Of a stretch of 64,000 nt of DNA, positions 62,302-64,000 are shown in pieces. The position numbers were made by a program, and so were the translations under genes. The stretch's first letter is position 1. Each line of letters opens with the position of its first letter. The notes under the pieces are model-generated. The model made no database searches. It was not told the DNA's origin and saw only the letters and a list, made by a program, of their open reading frames with translations. The stretch spans positions 187,593,344 through 187,657,343 of the forward strand of contig CM056742.1 of the NCBI GenBank assembly GCA_029851415.1, read 5' to 3'. The DNA comes from Eretmocerus hayati (lineage: Eukaryota > Arthropoda > Insecta > Hymenoptera > Aphelinidae).

Positions 62302-64000
62302 GATTTGACTTGGATCCCAACTGACGATCACAACCCTTGTGCATATGCATCTAGATATCTTGGTACGGATCAGGACTATCGGCTCCTCAGTGCCCCGTGC
62401 ATCTCCCTCCGTTTTCCTCTATACTTTCTGTTTTTCCTTTCCCGATTGCGGGACTATGACCTTCGGGTCACGGCGTACCAAACACGAATTCCAATATGTG
62501 ATTCCCTGATTTACTTTCGGTAAATCTAACATTCTCGATTCTTTTCTGGGTGTTAATGAGAACGGGCTTTGGTCTGCGTCCACTTTATCCAAACTATCAT
62601 TTTTTCATTCTTCTTTTCGACTTAGACGAAATAGCAATGAGGGAATTTCGATGATTATAGCTCGAATCGTCATCGTGATGCCATTGACAAATCTAATCGG
62701 GCAACAATCGCATAAACGTTGCAGGAGATACCCACCGACGATGAGTTCGATTATGAACGACGATAGTTGGGTTAATCACATATTCGTGATTCCATAGCAA
62801 AACTTTTATTCAATTTGAGAATCTCGCTGTAAAGGTGACGAATACAACGGTCCACATACTACCAATAACTCGTGTACTAACGACTCTTGCGGATCGATAT
62901 ATCAACGATCTATGGGACACCATATCTCGCGAAACGAGATCAAAACAGATGATCGCGCGAGCGAGCTTAGCATATACATAGTATTAGGGTGAAAAGGGTC
63001 GAGTCTGATGGTCGGTTAGTGCTAAATCGGCAATTTCCACGGCGTAACGCGATATGCCGCGAAAGGTAGAGAGAGATATCCGAGCGACCAACAGCGCCTG
63101 CACGCGACCGATCGATATCCAAGAGGCTGCTCTCCGCCACTATATTCTCTACTACTCCACTATCTCACTCATCTCTCTCTGCCTGTTCTGCTGCCATATA
63201 ACCTCAACTCGCTCATCGTCGCCCCGATTGTGCGCGCATAATGAGCGCTCGCCGCGCAGTTTCCACTACCCCCCCCCCCTCTCCCATATTCCACTCTCCA
63301 CTATCGCGTATAATCTAGAGTTGATAATCAATCACTCGAGAAAGAGCCCGAGCACGTTCGACGTTCGATACTCGAAACTTGATGATTTCGAGGGTATTAG
63401 TTTCATAGTCTAGTATCATCACTATTATCTCTCCTTTCGCCTTGATCATTCGTTACGCATTCGCTCGTATCATTCGCGCGTTCCACAAGTTTTCTTTTCT
63501 TTCAACTCTCATAATTCTTGATATGGATGCTCGTCCTTGGAAGCGATTTTCGAACGATTCTTATCTCGGTTGTAATGTATGGGAGCAAAGTTTTCGAAGC
63601 CCAGGGGGAATTTTGGAAAGTCAGAGAGTGGGTTGAAACCCACACACCCTAATAATGTGCAGATGAAGAAAAACGATGCCATTGTAGATTTTGTGTGTGT
63701 GTGTTTGTGTATTTGTCGGGGGAGCCCGGAATCACGATTCGATTTGTCGATGTATCAAATATTCATCCTCACATGAATATAACAGTGTGAGAGATTGGAA
63801 AGTAGTGTGTATGTGTATCTCACATCGGTTACGCGTTGGTGTATATATTTATCGATGCACAGGGAGGGGAAGAGTAAAAAACGAGCGGCCGAGTGAGGAA
63901 GAGAAAAAGTGTTGCCTCGGCAACGCGTCTTCCTCTCTCTCTCTCTCTCGTCTTTTCTCTCGATACCGCGGCTGCATTTACCTGCCTCTTTGCATCGACA
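62302..64000. other. no gene recognised; GC-richer right edge
   Basis: About 62930-63300 and 63840-64000 are CpG-richer, with a C run near 63272 and (CT)n at 63933-63949. These look like the other possible regulatory islands. No exon was recognised on either strand. Confidence 0.35.

Overview
This window is eukaryotic, almost certainly arthropod and most likely insect (Hymenoptera is only a guess). It is AT-rich, nearly gene-free and full of transposon-derived repeats. The only gene I can identify is on the minus strand. Two short exons encode consecutive pieces of a nicotinic acetylcholine receptor (nAChR) alpha subunit, closest as I remember it to the insect alpha7-like group. Exon 2 is at 35832-35974 (143 bp) and exon 3 at 523-567 (45 bp). 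Reading frame, splice phase and exon sizes all fit the conserved nAChR gene structure. The left 35 kb is therefore one giant intron (568-35831). The right 28 kb is probably intron 1 and/or 5' flank. The signal-peptide exon and exon 4 onward were not found.

The introns hold many inverted-repeat elements. From left to right: a TA-flanked element (2954-5281) carrying a ~1.1 kb minisatellite of 20-bp units, each with a CANNTG core, bracketed by arrays of a GTGCGTAAAG motif; a 1.2 kb foldback element (6794-7995) with pentamer satellite in both arms; a TIR element with 3-bp target duplications (10803-11653) and a second copy at 61465-62298; a perfect 68-bp-arm hairpin and a ~319-bp tandem repeat inside a TTAA-bounded interval (12568-15679); a GC-rich 144-bp hairpin (18403-18546); a piggyBac-like MITE (23471-23721); and a 1.8 kb element built of TACGCGAA motifs (33313-35125), whose centre holds a chain of overlapping perfect palindromes (34209-34397).

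Right of exon 2 lies a degenerate 5.7 kb inverted repeat (40752-46464). Its left arm was interrupted by a 5'-truncated non-LTR retrotransposon (41741-43462); the opposite arm preserves the empty target site. Further right are a small mariner-type MITE (49946-50158), a cluster of GAGCTTGCAAGCTC motifs (52990-53600) and a degenerate ~59-bp minisatellite (about 60200-61455).

The recurring theme is elements whose ends are packed with element-specific short, often palindromic motifs (AGCTGA, CAACCAGTGGTTG, TACGCGAA, GTGCGTAAAG). The palindrome chain and this shared architecture are the most unusual signals here. No operons, CRISPR arrays, rRNA or convincing tRNA genes were seen. Several CpG-richer, purine- or pyrimidine-tract-rich islands may be regulatory, but the sequence alone does not prove it.
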